From positions 186,001 through 250,000 of the forward strand of contig NZ_SWCJ01000002.1 of the NCBI RefSeq assembly GCF_005116665.1: DNA of 64,000 bases, in the 5' to 3' direction. The DNA is from Ferrimonas aestuarii (GTDB taxonomy: Bacteria > Pseudomonadota > Gammaproteobacteria > Enterobacterales > Shewanellaceae). Below are positions 53,844-63,438 of the stretch, one piece after another (the stretch's first letter is position 1; each line of letters starts with the position of its first letter). The notes under the pieces are model-generated. The model was not told where the DNA came from. It was given only the letters and a program-made list of their open reading frames with translations, and made no database searches. Position numbers and translations under genes: made by a program.

Positions 53844-54062
53844 GTGTAATTAAACCTTTGTCATTAAGCCTTATAGGGCCGGTATTTCAGTTTGTCTTTA
53901 TACCTATTTTGTACTGATTTGTCTAATTTTCGCCGAAATTAACCACTCAAACTGAGAGCCGTTGCCAAGTTAATACAATCTTGTGCTCTAAGGACTCAAA
54001 ATCGTATTAGTAAAATGACCATAGGAATAGGTTTTTTGCCTAATAAAATTCTTTATTGGAAG

Positions 54063-54078
54063 CTTGCCTCAAGGCAAG
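54063..54078. other. Short inverted repeat upstream of the NIF3 gene
   Basis: CTTGCC and GGCAAG flank TCAA, 35 bp ahead of the NIF3 start. It could be an operator or leader hairpin; nothing more can be said. The remaining AT-rich gap (53854-54112) has no gene. Confidence 0.3.
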
Positions 54079-54112
54079 TAAACTGAGCTGGTAAGAATAA
54101 TTGGAGCGCACC

Positions 54113-54871
54113 ATGATCTCTCGAGAACAGTTACTTAACTACCTAACCGACACCCTACAGCCACATCGAATAAAAGATTACGCCCCCAATGGCTTACAGG
54201 TTGAAGGCACTGAGGAAATAACCAAAATCGTCACCGCGGTTACTGCCTCTCAAAGTGTTATTGATGCCGCCATCGAACTCGGTGCTGATGCGGTGCTGGT
54301 ACACCATGGTTACTTTTGGAAAGGGGAAGCCCCAGAATTAGTGGGAATGAAGCAGAAGCGAATTAAAGCGCTGCTTGAGCATGATATAAACCTAATGGCG
54401 TACCATCTGCCGCTGGACATCCATCCTGAGTTTGGCAACAACGCAATGTTGGCAAAAGAGTTGGGGTTAACCATTACTGGCCCGATGGAGCTAGGTAATG
54501 AGCTTTCTGTTGCCGTTTGTGCTGAGTTTGCAGAGCCACAGCCGGCATCGGAATTTGTTAAAACCATCGAGCGGTGTCTAGGCCGCAAGCCTCTGCATAT
54601 TGGCGATGACTGCCAACTAATCAAATCTGTAGGGCTTTGCAGTGGCGGGGCTCAAGATTACATCGATTTGGCCGCCAACCGAGGGATGGATGCATTCCTA
54701 TCCGGTGAGGTATCTGAACGAACCTATTACAGCGCGGTAGAGCAGGGAATTCATTACTTTGCCGCGGGACACCATGCCACCGAAAGAAGCGGCATACGGG
54801 AATTGGGTAAACGAATCGCCGCAGAGTTTGGCGTTGAGGTCGTCTTTGTCGACGCTCCCAATCCGGTTTAG
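54113..54871 (+). CDS. NIF3/YbgI-family dinuclear-metal protein
   Basis: 252 residues, starting at the ATG at 54113 (MISREQLLNYL) with GGAG 7 nt upstream; a TTG four codons earlier overlaps the site. Metal-binding residues are visible in LVHHGYFWKG near the N-terminus and in GHHATER near the end, together with SGEVSERTYYSAVEQGI. Homologues such as E. coli YbgI bind two metals and are sometimes called GTP cyclohydrolase I type 2, but the true activity is unsettled. Confidence 0.88.
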   Translation: MISREQLLNYLTDTLQPHRIKDYAPNGLQVEGTEEITKIVTAVTASQSVIDAAIELGADAVLVHHGYFWKGEAPELVGMKQKRIKALLEHDINLMAYHLPLDIHPEFGNNAMLAKELGLTITGPMELGNELSVAVCAEFAEPQPASEFVKTIERCLGRKPLHIGDDCQLIKSVGLCSGGAQDYIDLAANRGMDAFLSGEVSERTYYSAVEQGIHYFAAGHHATERSGIRELGKRIAAEFGVEVVFVDAPNPV

Positions 54872-54880
54872 TCCACATGT

Positions 54881-54904
54881 AAAAAAGGCGCCAATTGGCG
54901 CCTT
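54881..54904. terminator. Bidirectional terminator between NIF3 and ttcA genes
   Basis: A palindrome AAGGCGCCAATTGGCGCCTT (54885-54904) between convergent genes, with AAAAAA ahead on the plus strand, which becomes a T-run for the minus-strand ttcA. Confidence 0.88.
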
Positions 54905-54918
54905 GTTACTGCATAAGT

Positions 54919-55848
54919 TTAATCTGGCTGGTAGACGTTTACTACGTCAATGCGAGTTGCCTTATCCAGATCAATATGACCACTGTTGTCTGGCTCAAAG
55001 AAATCAAAGGCGGGCAAGTCTGCTTCGGCGACCTCACCGCTTGGCTCGGCGTTAGGATCCGCTTTTAACTCATTAAAATTAAACAGCTCACGGTCGATCA
55101 ACTGCGACGGCGCAATGTTCTGCATCGACGTAAAGATGGTTTCAATGCGCCCAGGGAACTGCTTATCCCAACCCACTAGCATCTCTTTAATCATTTTACG
55201 CTTTAGGTTTTCCTGAGAGCCGCATAGGTTACAGGGGATAATTGGGAACTGTTTTAGGTCGGCGTACTCAGCAATGTCTTTTTCGCGGCTGTAGGCCAGA
55301 GGGCGAATAACGACATTAGCGCCATCATCAGAGCGAAGCTTCGGTGGCATCGATTTGAGCTTACCGCCGTAGAACATATTCAGGAACAGGGTTTCAACCA
55401 TATCGTCACGGTGATGACCAAGCGCAATTTTGGTGGCGCCTATGCGCTGAGCAAAACCGTATAAGGTACCGCGGCGCAAACGAGAGCACAGGGAGCAGGT
55501 AGTCTTGCCTTCTGGAATCTTATCTTTAACGATGGAGTAGGTATCTTTTTCAAGGATATGATACGCCACCCCTAAGCTATCCAGATAGGCTGGCAAAATG
55601 TCTTCAGGGAAGCCAGGCTGCTTTTGGTCTAGGTTGACGGCAACCAGTTTGAAGTCAATCGGTGCTCGATGTTGAAGATTCAGCAGAATGTCCAACATAG
55701 TGTAGCTGTCCTTACCGCCGGACAAACACACCATCACAATGTCGCCGTCTTCGATCATCGAGAAGTCCTCGATGGCTGTGCCCATTTCTCGGCGCAAGCG
55801 CTTTTGCAATTTATTTAGACGGGTCTTTTGCTTCTGACTTAATTCCAC
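54919..55848 (-). CDS. ttcA: tRNA 2-thiocytidine synthetase TtcA
   Basis: A 309-residue enzyme that places sulfur on C32 of certain tRNAs. The PP-loop ATP motif SGGKDS is at residues 43-48. A CSLC pair ([12 protein letters not shown]) and a later Cys in IPCNLCGSQ bind the [4Fe-4S] cluster that carries sulfur. The C-terminal 35 residues are acidic and variable. Lies downstream of uspE and fnr, a neighbourhood common in Shewanella and Vibrio. Confidence 0.93.
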   Translation of the reverse strand: MELSQKQKTRLNKLQKRLRREMGTAIEDFSMIEDGDIVMVCLSGGKDSYTMLDILLNLQHRAPIDFKLVAVNLDQKQPGFPEDILPAYLDSLGVAYHILEKDTYSIVKDKIPEGKTTCSLCSRLRRGTLYGFAQRIGATKIALGHHRDDMVETLFLNMFYGGKLKSMPPKLRSDDGANVVIRPLAYSREKDIAEYADLKQFPIIPCNLCGSQENLKRKMIKEMLVGWDKQFPGRIETIFTSMQNIAPSQLIDRELFNFNELKADPNAEPSGEVAEADLPAFDFFEPDNSGHIDLDKATRIDVVNVYQPD

Positions 55849-55917
55849 TGGTTACCTCGGATCCACAAATCGGGCTGGCATTATTCCAGCTCGCCGATTG
55901 TCGGTAAAGAGCTGGCA

Positions 55918-55943
55918 CAAAAAAACGCGGCAAACGCCGCGTT
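55918..55943 (-). terminator. Terminator after uspE
   Basis: AACGCGGC / GCCGCGTT stem with AAAC loop and seven T residues on the minus strand, 19 bp past the uspE stop. Confidence 0.88.
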
Positions 55944-55962
55944 AGTAAAGTGTCGTCACAGT

Positions 55963-56889
55963 CTATTTAGCCAGTGGGCACTCAAAGTCTTTTGGCTTAA
56001 AGGCAACCAGATCGCAGTCCAGACTGTCGATCACATGCTCAGCGGTATTGCCGATAAGCGCCGCGGAGATGCCGCTGCGACCGACGGTTCCCAGCATAAC
56101 CAGTTCCGCGCTAAGCTCCGCAGCCAGTTCAGGAATTACATCTTCCGCGAGGCCCTCTTTGACGTGGCATTGGGTTTCTGGAATCTCAAACTGCTTGGCT
56201 AACTGCTCAATGCGAATTTGGTGATGCTCTTTGATTGACTGGTTGTAGGCGTGGGCGTCGAAATCCGGTAACTCAATGGCGATATTAACCGGTGTTCCGG
56301 GATAGCCATTGACCAGGTGGACGTTGGCGTTGATCACCTTGGCTAACTTAACGGCATTTTCAACGATACGTTGATTAAGCTCTTGATGCTGCTCATCTTC
56401 AGCGGCTACGTTTACCGCAGCAATGATGTTGCCTTGTGCCGGCCAGTCATTCTCTTTAACCAGCAGTACAGGCACTGGAGCTTTGCGTAATAGATGCCAA
56501 TCGGTTGGGGTAAAGATGACCGACTTCACCTTATCATGAGCGTGGGTGCTCTTGATGATGTAGTCGATGGGGTTCTCCAGAGTGTAATCGATGATGCTCT
56601 CATAAGGGCGGTTATGCCACACCACTTTAATGGCCACATTTATGCCTTCGTCAATGAGGGGCGCAGCCAATTGCTCTAACCACTGCTGCCGCTGAGCCAA
56701 TACGCCATTGCGCATCGCTTCACGCTCATCTTGAGAAAGCATGGCGGTCATCTCATAGGAGAAATCAAAAATACTGAGAAACAGAGTTAACGGAATGCCT
56801 GTGCAGCGGGCAAGGTGGGCGGCCCGTTCTAATGCCGGTTGGTCGTCACGGCTGGGATCGATTACCACCAAGAAACTGTTGTTGCTCAT
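55963..56889 (-). CDS. uspE: Tandem universal stress protein UspE
   Basis: A 308-residue protein with two Usp domains (residues about 3-148 and 155-300). The start at 56889 (MSNNSFLVVIDPSRDDQPAL) has AAGGAG upstream; an earlier frame start adds a Lys/Glu-rich stretch that includes the binding site. The second half has MLGTVGRSGISAALIGNTAE, the typical nucleotide-binding GxxGxxxxxxGxxx region. It is next to fnr, as in E. coli, where uspE also neighbours fnr and is under stress and stationary-phase control. Confidence 0.9.
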   Translation of the reverse strand: MSNNSFLVVIDPSRDDQPALERAAHLARCTGIPLTLFLSIFDFSYEMTAMLSQDEREAMRNGVLAQRQQWLEQLAAPLIDEGINVAIKVVWHNRPYESIIDYTLENPIDYIIKSTHAHDKVKSVIFTPTDWHLLRKAPVPVLLVKENDWPAQGNIIAAVNVAAEDEQHQELNQRIVENAVKLAKVINANVHLVNGYPGTPVNIAIELPDFDAHAYNQSIKEHHQIRIEQLAKQFEIPETQCHVKEGLAEDVIPELAAELSAELVMLGTVGRSGISAALIGNTAEHVIDSLDCDLVAFKPKDFECPLAK

Positions 56890-56971
56890 AATGCTCTCCT
56901 TGTTTTCCTTCTCCTTCATCAAAGCACGGATTGAAGGAAGTTTCCTTTGTTCTGGATCAAATGGGTAAACG

Positions 56972-56999
56972 AAAACGCCCAGCGAAAGCTGGGCGTTTG
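56972..56999 (-). terminator. Terminator after fnr
   Basis: AAACGCCCAGC / GCTGGGCGTTT with a GAAA loop, directly after the fnr stop and ahead of uspE. On the minus strand it ends in TTTTCG. Confidence 0.8.
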
Positions 57000-57002
57000 A
57001 AA

Positions 57003-57749
57003 TTAGCGGGCGATACGGGTGTTTCCCGCAAGCTCGGTGAGGCGCTCGAGATCGATGATGGTGATGTACTTACCTTTAACCTCAATCAATCCGGCCTTTT
57101 GGAAGCGGCCCAATAAACGACTGATGGTTTCCACCGTGAGGCCGAGGTAGTTACCGATGTCTCCTCGGGTCATGGTCAGTCGGAATTCGCGACTGGAGAA
57201 GCCTCGATTACCAAAGCGCTTAGCCAGATTGCTAACAAAAGCGGCAAGTCGCTCTTCGGCATTTTTCTTAGACAGCAGCAAAATCATCTCTTGGTCGCTC
57301 ATGATCTCGTTACTCATCAATCGCATGATCTGTTGACGAAGGCGAGGCATGATGCCACTGAGCTGGTCTAGGGTTTCGTAAGGGATTTCGCAAACCATGG
57401 CCGTCTCGAGAGCCTGGGCGAAGCTTTGGTGGTGTTCAGTATTGATGCCATCAAAGCCGATGACGTCGCCAGCAAGATGGAAGCCGGTGATCTGTTCGTC
57501 GCCATTTTCGGTGATGGTGTAAGACTTGATGGTGCCGGAGCGAATCGCAAACAGGCTCCGTAATGGCTCCCCTGATTGGATAAGAATTTCACCCTTTTGG
57601 ATAGGCTTTTTACGCTCAATGATGGCGTCGAGCTTATCCAGCTCGTTGGCATTCAAAGTGAAGGGGATGCAAAGCTCTGACATGCTGCAATCATGACAAT
57701 GAATTGCGCATCCACCTAGTGCCGTCCGTTTTACTCTTGTGTTATCCAA
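57003..57749 (-). CDS. fnr: FNR/EtrA oxygen-sensing transcriptional regulator
   Basis: 248 residues. An N-terminal Cys14, Cys18, Cys21, Cys27 cluster ([16 protein letters not shown]) plus Cys120 (AMVCEIP) form the oxygen-labile [4Fe-4S] site. A cyclic-nucleotide-binding-like beta-roll, a dimer helix ([17 protein letters not shown]) and a C-terminal helix-turn-helix with [12 protein letters not shown] follow; the E-xx-SR residues read TTGAT boxes. The start appears to be a TTG at 57749: the frame is closed by a stop upstream and the next ATG would remove the cysteines. Just downstream of the cco assembly genes, which FNR-type proteins normally control. Confidence 0.92.
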   Translation of the reverse strand: MDNTRVKRTALGGCAIHCHDCSMSELCIPFTLNANELDKLDAIIERKKPIQKGEILIQSGEPLRSLFAIRSGTIKSYTITENGDEQITGFHLAGDVIGFDGINTEHHQSFAQALETAMVCEIPYETLDQLSGIMPRLRQQIMRLMSNEIMSDQEMILLLSKKNAEERLAAFVSNLAKRFGNRGFSSREFRLTMTRGDIGNYLGLTVETISRLLGRFQKAGLIEVKGKYITIIDLERLTELAGNTRIAR

Positions 57750-57809
57750 AATCCGTACACCCAGTTGGTCTGTAACCTTTGTATGTTAAACCATATTTAG
57801 CGCAATAAG

Positions 57810-58505
57810 CTAGGTTAATAGTCCGATTGACACATAAATAATACTAAAGCCGTAAGTTACTATTATTACAGAACTTATCAACCTAAAGCCCCGGTGATTT
57901 AACCAGCGTTTTAAACCGTTTGCCGCAGCACCGACCACCATCAGTGCCGGCAAGGTCCCGATTCCAAAGGCCAACATTGCGAGTACGGCGGTGGTACCAT
58001 CGCCAATTGACGCGGTCCAGATTAGGGTTGAATAGACCAAGCCACAGGGCAGCCACCCCCAGATGGCACCGGCCACCACCGCTTTGGTTAAGGTATCGAT
58101 TGGCATCACTTTTTGTGCAATGGGAGAAAGGCGTTTCCAAACGGGTTGGCCAATTTTTTCCAGTACCAGCAATTTTCGGCTTAAGCCGCCGATATAAAGC
58201 CCAGTAGCCACCAGCACCACGCCCGCAAATAGCCGGATAAATTCAAAATGGTGTTTTAAAGCCAAAAAGTCAGTGGTCTGGCTGACCACGAAGGCAACCG
58301 CCGCCGCTGCAAAGCAGTAGCTCAGTAGACGGCCAAGGTTGTAGCCAAGAATCAAGGCGATGCGTTTGCCAAAATTAAGCTGAATGTGGCTGGGTAGGCC
58401 ATGACTCAGGGCCGCCATCACGCCGCCACACATTCCTAAGCAGTGGCCAGCACCCAGCAGGCCGATGCCAAAGCCCATGGCGATGGCACTAAAATCTACG
58501 GCCAT
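57810..58505 (-). CDS. TauE/SafE-like (DsbD/UreH-type) membrane protein of the cco cluster
   Basis: A 231-residue inner-membrane protein with about six hydrophobic helices. The first helix carries GLLGAGHCLGMCGGVMAAL, a His/Cys motif typical of the sulfite exporter TauE/SafE-like proteins found beside ccoGHIS. The second half has WGWLPCGLVYSTLIWTAS, also with a conserved Pro-Cys. Such proteins are thought to move copper or thiol equivalents for oxidase assembly, but this is not proven. Starts 26 bp after ccoS. Confidence 0.82.
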   Translation of the reverse strand: MAVDFSAIAMGFGIGLLGAGHCLGMCGGVMAALSHGLPSHIQLNFGKRIALILGYNLGRLLSYCFAAAAVAFVVSQTTDFLALKHHFEFIRLFAGVVLVATGLYIGGLSRKLLVLEKIGQPVWKRLSPIAQKVMPIDTLTKAVVAGAIWGWLPCGLVYSTLIWTASIGDGTTAVLAMLAFGIGTLPALMVVGAAANGLKRWLNHRGFRLISSVIIVTYGFSIIYVSIGLLT

Positions 58506-58531
58506 GTTCTATTGCTCATTCGGACACCCGT

Positions 58532-58696
58532 CTATTGATTTTTTGGGTCATCACGACGTTCGTCATCGAATAAGATGTTTGACCCTTGTCGGTCCAGATC
58601 TTCAAACTGGTCGCTTCTCACGGCCCAGAAAAAGATGGCGGCCGCGATCAACACAAACAGGATAGCGACGGGAATTAAGGTATAGATGATGCTCAT
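58532..58696 (-). CDS. ccoS: cbb3 oxidase assembly protein CcoS
   Basis: A 54-residue single-span protein beginning MSIIYTLIPVAILFVLIAA, followed by FFWAVRSDQFEDLDRQG, the standard CcoS signature. Its ATG overlaps the ccoI stop (ATGA). CcoS is needed to insert heme b and copper into CcoN. Confidence 0.93.
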   Translation of the reverse strand: MSIIYTLIPVAILFVLIAAAIFFWAVRSDQFEDLDRQGSNILFDDERRDDPKNQ

Positions 58697-61053
58697 AGTT
58701 TTAATAATCTCACGCTGTTCGCAACCACAATGAGCGAACTTAACGACATGCCAATGGCCGCGAGGTAAGGGGGAACCCACCCCGCGATAGCCAGAGGCAG
58801 AATCAAAATATTGTAACCCAGTGCCCAAGCCAAATTTTGTTTGATGACGCCTACGGTCTTGTTGGCCACATCAAGTCCAGCGCTGATGGTCCCAAGCTGT
58901 TCGCCTAACAGAATAAGATCCGCACTGTTTTTGGCTATGTCCGATCCCGAACCCATGGCGACGGACAAGTTTGCTCCTGCCAATACCGGCGCATCGTTAA
59001 CGCCGTCACCGAACATCGCAACCACTTTGCCTTGGCTCTGCAGTGTGGTCAGGCGCTGGTGTTTGGCCGCTGGGGTCGCCCCGTGAACACATTGCGATAA
59101 ACCGAGCTCATCGGCAATGATTTTGGCTTTCGGGCTCGGATCACCGGACAGCATCTGACAATCGATTCCCTTGGACGTAAGCAGTTCGATGGTTTGCTTG
59201 GCATCCGCTCTAAGCTCATCTTTAAGTTCAAAGCTGGCGACCACGGTGCCATTAACACTGAGGTATAGATTTTGATCAAACTGCTGTCGCCCAATGAATT
59301 TACCGTTTCCAAGGGCGACCAGTTTATGGTTGATGACGCCTCGCAGTCCACCATGCTGATGCTCGATATTGTCTGCATAGACAGAGGTATCCTCAAAGGG
59401 CTTAAACGCCTCGGCAATCGGGTGTGAGCTAGAACGCTCTAGTGCTGCGGCAAATCTTAGGCACTCCTGCTCGCTCATCAGATCCATGGGGATGCACTGA
59501 GTCAGTCGCCAATTGCCCTTGGTTAACGTCCCGGTTTTATCGAACAACATGGTGTCGACACGGGGCAGGGTTTCAAACACCTTCGCACTGCGAACCAACA
59601 AGCCTTTTTCTCGTAGCGCACTGGCGCCGCAGGTCAGTGCTGCCGGAGTTGCCAATGACAGTGCACAGGGGCAGGTGGCCACCAACACCGACAGGGTGAT
59701 CCAAAACGCATCTTCCGGCTTAACAAAGTGCCAGCCCAAGTAGGTTAGGGTGGCAATCAAAAGCAGGCCTGGGACAAAATAGCGGGCGAGCTTATCCGCA
59801 AGGTGAGCAATCTGCGGTTTGCTATCACTGGCTTCCTCTTGCAAGCGAATGATGGTGTTCAGCAGTTGCTGCTGGCCGATTTTGGTCACTTTGACGTTGA
59901 TGTTTTGGTCAAAGTTAATGCTGCCAGCAAACACCGAATCGCCGATGCTTTTGGGGACGTGGTGGTGCTCGCCGGTCAGCATGGACTCGTCCACTGAGGT
60001 TTGGCCAAACACTATGTCGCCATCGGCAGCAATGGTATCGCCAGGCTTTACCAAAATCGTGTCGCCGACTTTTAGCGACTTGGCAGCCACTTGCTCCGGT
60101 TCGCCCTGTTTTAGTTTCCAAGCGGTAAGGGGAATAAGGCGCTGCAAGTTGGAACTGGACTCAGCCGCTTTTCGGCGAGCCCGCTGCTCTAGGAATCGGC
60201 CGAGCAACAGGAAGAAGGTGAACATCGATACTGACTCAAAGTACACCTCACCCTGTTCGGTTACCGTGGCAATGCAACTGGCGATAAAGGCGCCGAAAAT
60301 GGCGATGGAAACTGGCACATCCATATTGACCCGCAGCTGCACCAAGGCGCGCAGGGCACTGAAAAAGAATGGCTGGGCCGAGTAGAGCACCACTGGGGTG
60401 GCGAAGATCATCGAAATCCAGCGGAAGTAGTTTCGAAACTCATCTTCCAGATCGGTAAAGTATCCGGTGTACAGGGCAACTGCCAACATCATCACCTGCA
60501 TGGTGGCAAGGCCAGCGATGCCGAGGCGATATAGGAACTGCTTGGTGTTCTGTGCGTGATTAAGTTCGTTAGAGTCCACCTGAAATGGGGTGGAGGGGTA
60601 ACCGATGCTGGACAATTCACCCAGCAGTGCAGACAGCTTCATCTGGCTGTCATCCCAATGGATGGTGGCACGGTTGGTGGTGGTGTTTACGTGAATACGA
60701 CTGATGGCGCTAAAACGCTTGAGGTGGCGCTCAATAAGCCAAGCACAGGCGGCACAGCTTATCCCTTGAACCGACAGAATAATGGATTTGTGTTTACCTT
60801 GAGAAGCGACAAAATCCTGTTGAACCTCTTCCAGATCAAAGGCATCAAGCTGAGCCATGATGGTATCGAGATTCTGCTTTTTGCCCTTTTCGGTGCGGTA
60901 TTGATAGTAGTCGTCAAGGCCGGCATCAAAGATGGCGGTTGCTACCGCCGCACAGCCTGGACAACACATGGGATGGAGTACGCCTTTTACTTCAATGGCG
61001 TACTCATCACTGGCCGGTACTTCTTGGCCACAGTGGAAACATCCTTCTGACAC
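58693..61053 (-). CDS. ccoI: Copper-exporting P-type ATPase CcoI (FixI)
   Basis: A 786-residue P1B-type ATPase that delivers copper for the cbb3 active site. The N-terminus has a CFHCGQ knuckle (Cys5/Cys8), CCPGC at 30-34 and an HMA site GISCAAC near residue 100. Eight membrane helices, the ion-binding CPC (ATCPCALSL), the phosphorylation motif DKTGTLT and GDGVNDAPVL are present. Ten bp after ccoH and overlapping ccoS. Confidence 0.94.
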   Translation of the reverse strand: MSEGCFHCGQEVPASDEYAIEVKGVLHPMCCPGCAAVATAIFDAGLDDYYQYRTEKGKKQNLDTIMAQLDAFDLEEVQQDFVASQGKHKSIILSVQGISCAACAWLIERHLKRFSAISRIHVNTTTNRATIHWDDSQMKLSALLGELSSIGYPSTPFQVDSNELNHAQNTKQFLYRLGIAGLATMQVMMLAVALYTGYFTDLEDEFRNYFRWISMIFATPVVLYSAQPFFFSALRALVQLRVNMDVPVSIAIFGAFIASCIATVTEQGEVYFESVSMFTFFLLLGRFLEQRARRKAAESSSNLQRLIPLTAWKLKQGEPEQVAAKSLKVGDTILVKPGDTIAADGDIVFGQTSVDESMLTGEHHHVPKSIGDSVFAGSINFDQNINVKVTKIGQQQLLNTIIRLQEEASDSKPQIAHLADKLARYFVPGLLLIATLTYLGWHFVKPEDAFWITLSVLVATCPCALSLATPAALTCGASALREKGLLVRSAKVFETLPRVDTMLFDKTGTLTKGNWRLTQCIPMDLMSEQECLRFAAALERSSSHPIAEAFKPFEDTSVYADNIEHQHGGLRGVINHKLVALGNGKFIGRQQFDQNLYLSVNGTVVASFELKDELRADAKQTIELLTSKGIDCQMLSGDPSPKAKIIADELGLSQCVHGATPAAKHQRLTTLQSQGKVVAMFGDGVNDAPVLAGANLSVAMGSGSDIAKNSADLILLGEQLGTISAGLDVANKTVGVIKQNLAWALGYNILILPLAIAGWVPPYLAAIGMSLSSLIVVANSVRLLKL

Positions 61054-61062
61054 GCCGCCTCC

Positions 61063-61539
61063 TTATCTGAACCAAACACTTTCAGTCAGAGGCAGAGTTA
61101 ATTTTTGTTGAAGGCGCCAGCGGCCATCGAAGCTGTCGATCATCACCTGCCACTTACCTTCAACCACTTTATCAGTGGCCATCTGGTAGTTGCCGTCGCC
61201 GTTTTGAGTCAACATCATCTGTTGGTCGTGCTTGGCGAGCGTGGTGTGGTGGAACTCCACTTTAATGGCTTCACCATTACCCTGACCACCATGCTGGATA
61301 AACACCAGTTGATCGCCTTGCTGTTTGATCTCAAATACGATGCCCAAATTGCGGGCGAGGGTGATGCGGGAAAGGTCTTGGTTAATCGCCTTTCCCTCTT
61401 TGTAATAGTCTTCGGCGACCAGAGAAACTGGGTTATCGGTGGCAATCTTAATGGTTACCATCGAGGCGATCACCACAGAGCCTGGAAGAATAATCAAAAA
61501 CCACGGCCAAAACTGCTTGTACCAAGGGGCTGACTTCAT
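61063..61539 (-). CDS. ccoH: cbb3 oxidase assembly protein CcoH/FixH
   Basis: A 158-residue protein with one N-terminal helix (FWPWFLIILPGSVVIASM) and a periplasmic domain with VSLVAEDYYKEGKAINQDL, the conserved FixH element, and a closing beta region with WQVMIDSFDGRWRLQ. It leads the ccoHIS assembly operon. The gap upstream holds the ccoP terminator, so its own promoter may lie in 61540-61636. Confidence 0.9.
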   Translation of the reverse strand: MKSAPWYKQFWPWFLIILPGSVVIASMVTIKIATDNPVSLVAEDYYKEGKAINQDLSRITLARNLGIVFEIKQQGDQLVFIQHGGQGNGEAIKVEFHHTTLAKHDQQMMLTQNGDGNYQMATDKVVEGKWQVMIDSFDGRWRLQQKLTLPLTESVWFR

Positions 61540-61625
61540 GACCTAAACCTATCTTTTTTATTATGACGATATTGTACTGAAAACAAAGAGTTGGGCAATT
61601 TGAAACTGCCGCAATATTGAATATA

Positions 61626-61659
61626 AAAAGAAAAAATGCCCCGCACTGAGTGCGGGGCA
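61626..61659 (-). terminator. Terminator after ccoP
   Basis: TGCCCCGCA / TGCGGGGCA stem with CTGAG loop, and on the minus strand TTTTTT then CTTTTTAT. It separates the structural genes (ccoNOQP) from the assembly genes. Confidence 0.88.
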
Positions 61660-61664
61660 GTGTA

Positions 61665-62636
61665 TTAGTCTTGGTTCAGACTGTATACGTAGGCGGTGAT
61701 AAGATGAATCTTATCTTCGCCCAGTAGGTCTTTCCAAGCCGGCATAACACCGGTACGACCGTTGGTAATGGTTTCTGCAATCACCTTGCGGCTACCACCG
61801 TACAACCACGCGTCGTCTTTCAGGTTAGGCGCACCCAACATCGGGTTGCCGGAGCCGTCCATACCATGACAGGCAAAACAGCCCTTCATGTAACCCGCTT
61901 GACCTTTCGCAGCCAGTTCAGTGTCGTGCTCACGGCCATTTAGACCAAACACGTACTCTGCAATAGCTGGAATCTCTTCGTCAGTGATTGGCAGACCGCC
62001 CTTCGGCATCATCATACCGCGACGACCGTTCATCAGCGTCAGTTTGATGGTGGCTGGATCGCCGCCATACAACCAAGCGTCATCGGTCAGGTTAGGGAAG
62101 CCCTTACCGCCTTTTGCGTCACTGCCATGACATTGAGAACAGTTTTGCAGGAACAAACGCTGGCCAATTTTCAGGGCTTCGGCGTTCTCTTCCATGCTCA
62201 CCAAATCCTCAACAGACTGGCTGGTGTACTTACGCAGAGCTTCGCCGTAACGGGCATCTGCGGCCACAACCTCTTGGTCGTACTGAACGTACTTGTGAGC
62301 TTGGTTAGCACGCGCCTCTGCAGCAGCTTCTTTTGATTCCTCAAGAGAAAGCACGCTTTGGTTAGAGGAGGTCCAACCCAGCAGGCCAGGCCATTTACCC
62401 AGACCAGGGTAGGCGGCCAAGTAACCCAAACCAAATACGATGGTGAACACGAACATGTAGCTCCACCACTTTGGCAGTGGGTTGTTCACCTCTTCGATGC
62501 CGTCAAAGGTGTGGCCCATGCCTTCACCCTCTTCAACACCCATCTTATCCTTGATACACCAGATCAAAATGGCCAGACAGCCAAAGATCACAAATAGGGT
62601 GATCACGGTGATGAAAATACTCCAGAAATCACTCAT
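61665..62636 (-). CDS. ccoP: cbb3 oxidase diheme subunit CcoP
   Basis: A 323-residue subunit with two hydrophobic helices (residues about 8-28 and 58-78) and two c-type heme sites, CSQCH (166-170) and CFACH (253-257). GRRGMMMPKGG and NGRTGVMPAW provide the heme-ligand methionines. It receives electrons from cytochrome c and passes them to CcoO. The stop of ccoQ lies 6 bp upstream. Confidence 0.94.
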   Translation of the reverse strand: MSDFWSIFITVITLFVIFGCLAILIWCIKDKMGVEEGEGMGHTFDGIEEVNNPLPKWWSYMFVFTIVFGLGYLAAYPGLGKWPGLLGWTSSNQSVLSLEESKEAAAEARANQAHKYVQYDQEVVAADARYGEALRKYTSQSVEDLVSMEENAEALKIGQRLFLQNCSQCHGSDAKGGKGFPNLTDDAWLYGGDPATIKLTLMNGRRGMMMPKGGLPITDEEIPAIAEYVFGLNGREHDTELAAKGQAGYMKGCFACHGMDGSGNPMLGAPNLKDDAWLYGGSRKVIAETITNGRTGVMPAWKDLLGEDKIHLITAYVYSLNQD

Positions 62637-62642
62637 TGTTGA

Positions 62643-62804
62643 TTACTCCTTTAATCTCTGGGCCTTTGGCTCATCGTCGAACACCAAGTTGGCGGCTTCG
62701 TCGAATCGTGACTTTTGGCGAGAACTGTACGCCCAAGCCACAATGGCCAAGAAAATTAGCATTAAAACAAGGGTTACGATTCCTTGAAAGGTTCCATAAT
62801 CCAT
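62643..62804 (-). CDS. ccoQ: cbb3 oxidase subunit CcoQ/FixQ
   Basis: A 53-residue protein beginning MDYGTFQGIVTLVLMLIFLA, one transmembrane helix and a short tail with AYSSRQKSRFDEAANLVFDD, the usual CcoQ shape. GGAG lies ahead of the ATG at 62804. It sits between ccoO (10 bp) and ccoP (6 bp). It stabilises the oxidase. Confidence 0.92.
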   Translation of the reverse strand: MDYGTFQGIVTLVLMLIFLAIVAWAYSSRQKSRFDEAANLVFDDEPKAQRLKE

Positions 62805-62814
62805 CTGAATCTCC

Positions 62815-63426
62815 TTACTTTAATGCGGTACCCAGGGACTGCAGGTAAGCGATCAACGCGTCCATTTCAGTCTTACCTTTAATGGATTCAACGTCTTTGG
62901 CCAAAGCCTCGTCGTCACCATAAGGTACGCCAAATTGGTCGCGGAAGATCTGTAATTTCTTCAGAGTTGATTTGCCATCCAGTTCGTTCTCTTCCAACCA
63001 TGGGAAACCAGGCATGTTGGACTCAGGTACAACAATGCGTGGATCCAACAGGTGGATACGATGCCAGTCGTCAGAGTAACGACCGCCCACACGAGCCAGA
63101 TCTGGACCGGTACGCTTAGAGCCCCATAGGAATGGGTGTTCCCAAACGCTTTCACCGGCTACGGAGTAGTGACCATAACGCTCAGTTTCACTGCGGAAAG
63201 GACGGATCATCTGGCTGTGACAAGAGTTACATCCTTCACGGATGTAGACATCACGGCCTTCCATCTGCAGTGCTGTGTACGGCTTAAGGCCAGTTACCGG
63301 CGTGGTGGTCTCGTTTTGGAACAGCAGCGGCGTAATCTGAACCAGACCACCAAAGCTGATGGCGATGATGGTAAAGATTGCCAGCAGACCGACGTTCTTT
63401 TCGATAATTTCGTGTTTGAATTTCAT
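62815..63426 (-). CDS. ccoO: cbb3 oxidase monoheme subunit CcoO
   Basis: A 203-residue subunit. N-terminal helix ([20 protein letters not shown]) and one heme c motif CNSCH at 66-70 followed by [18 protein letters not shown], diagnostic for CcoO/FixO. Second gene of ccoNOQP, 12 bp after ccoN. Confidence 0.95.
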   Translation of the reverse strand: MKFKHEIIEKNVGLLAIFTIIAISFGGLVQITPLLFQNETTTPVTGLKPYTALQMEGRDVYIREGCNSCHSQMIRPFRSETERYGHYSVAGESVWEHPFLWGSKRTGPDLARVGGRYSDDWHRIHLLDPRIVVPESNMPGFPWLEENELDGKSTLKKLQIFRDQFGVPYGDDEALAKDVESIKGKTEMDALIAYLQSLGTALK

Positions 63427-63438
63427 CTCATCATCTCC

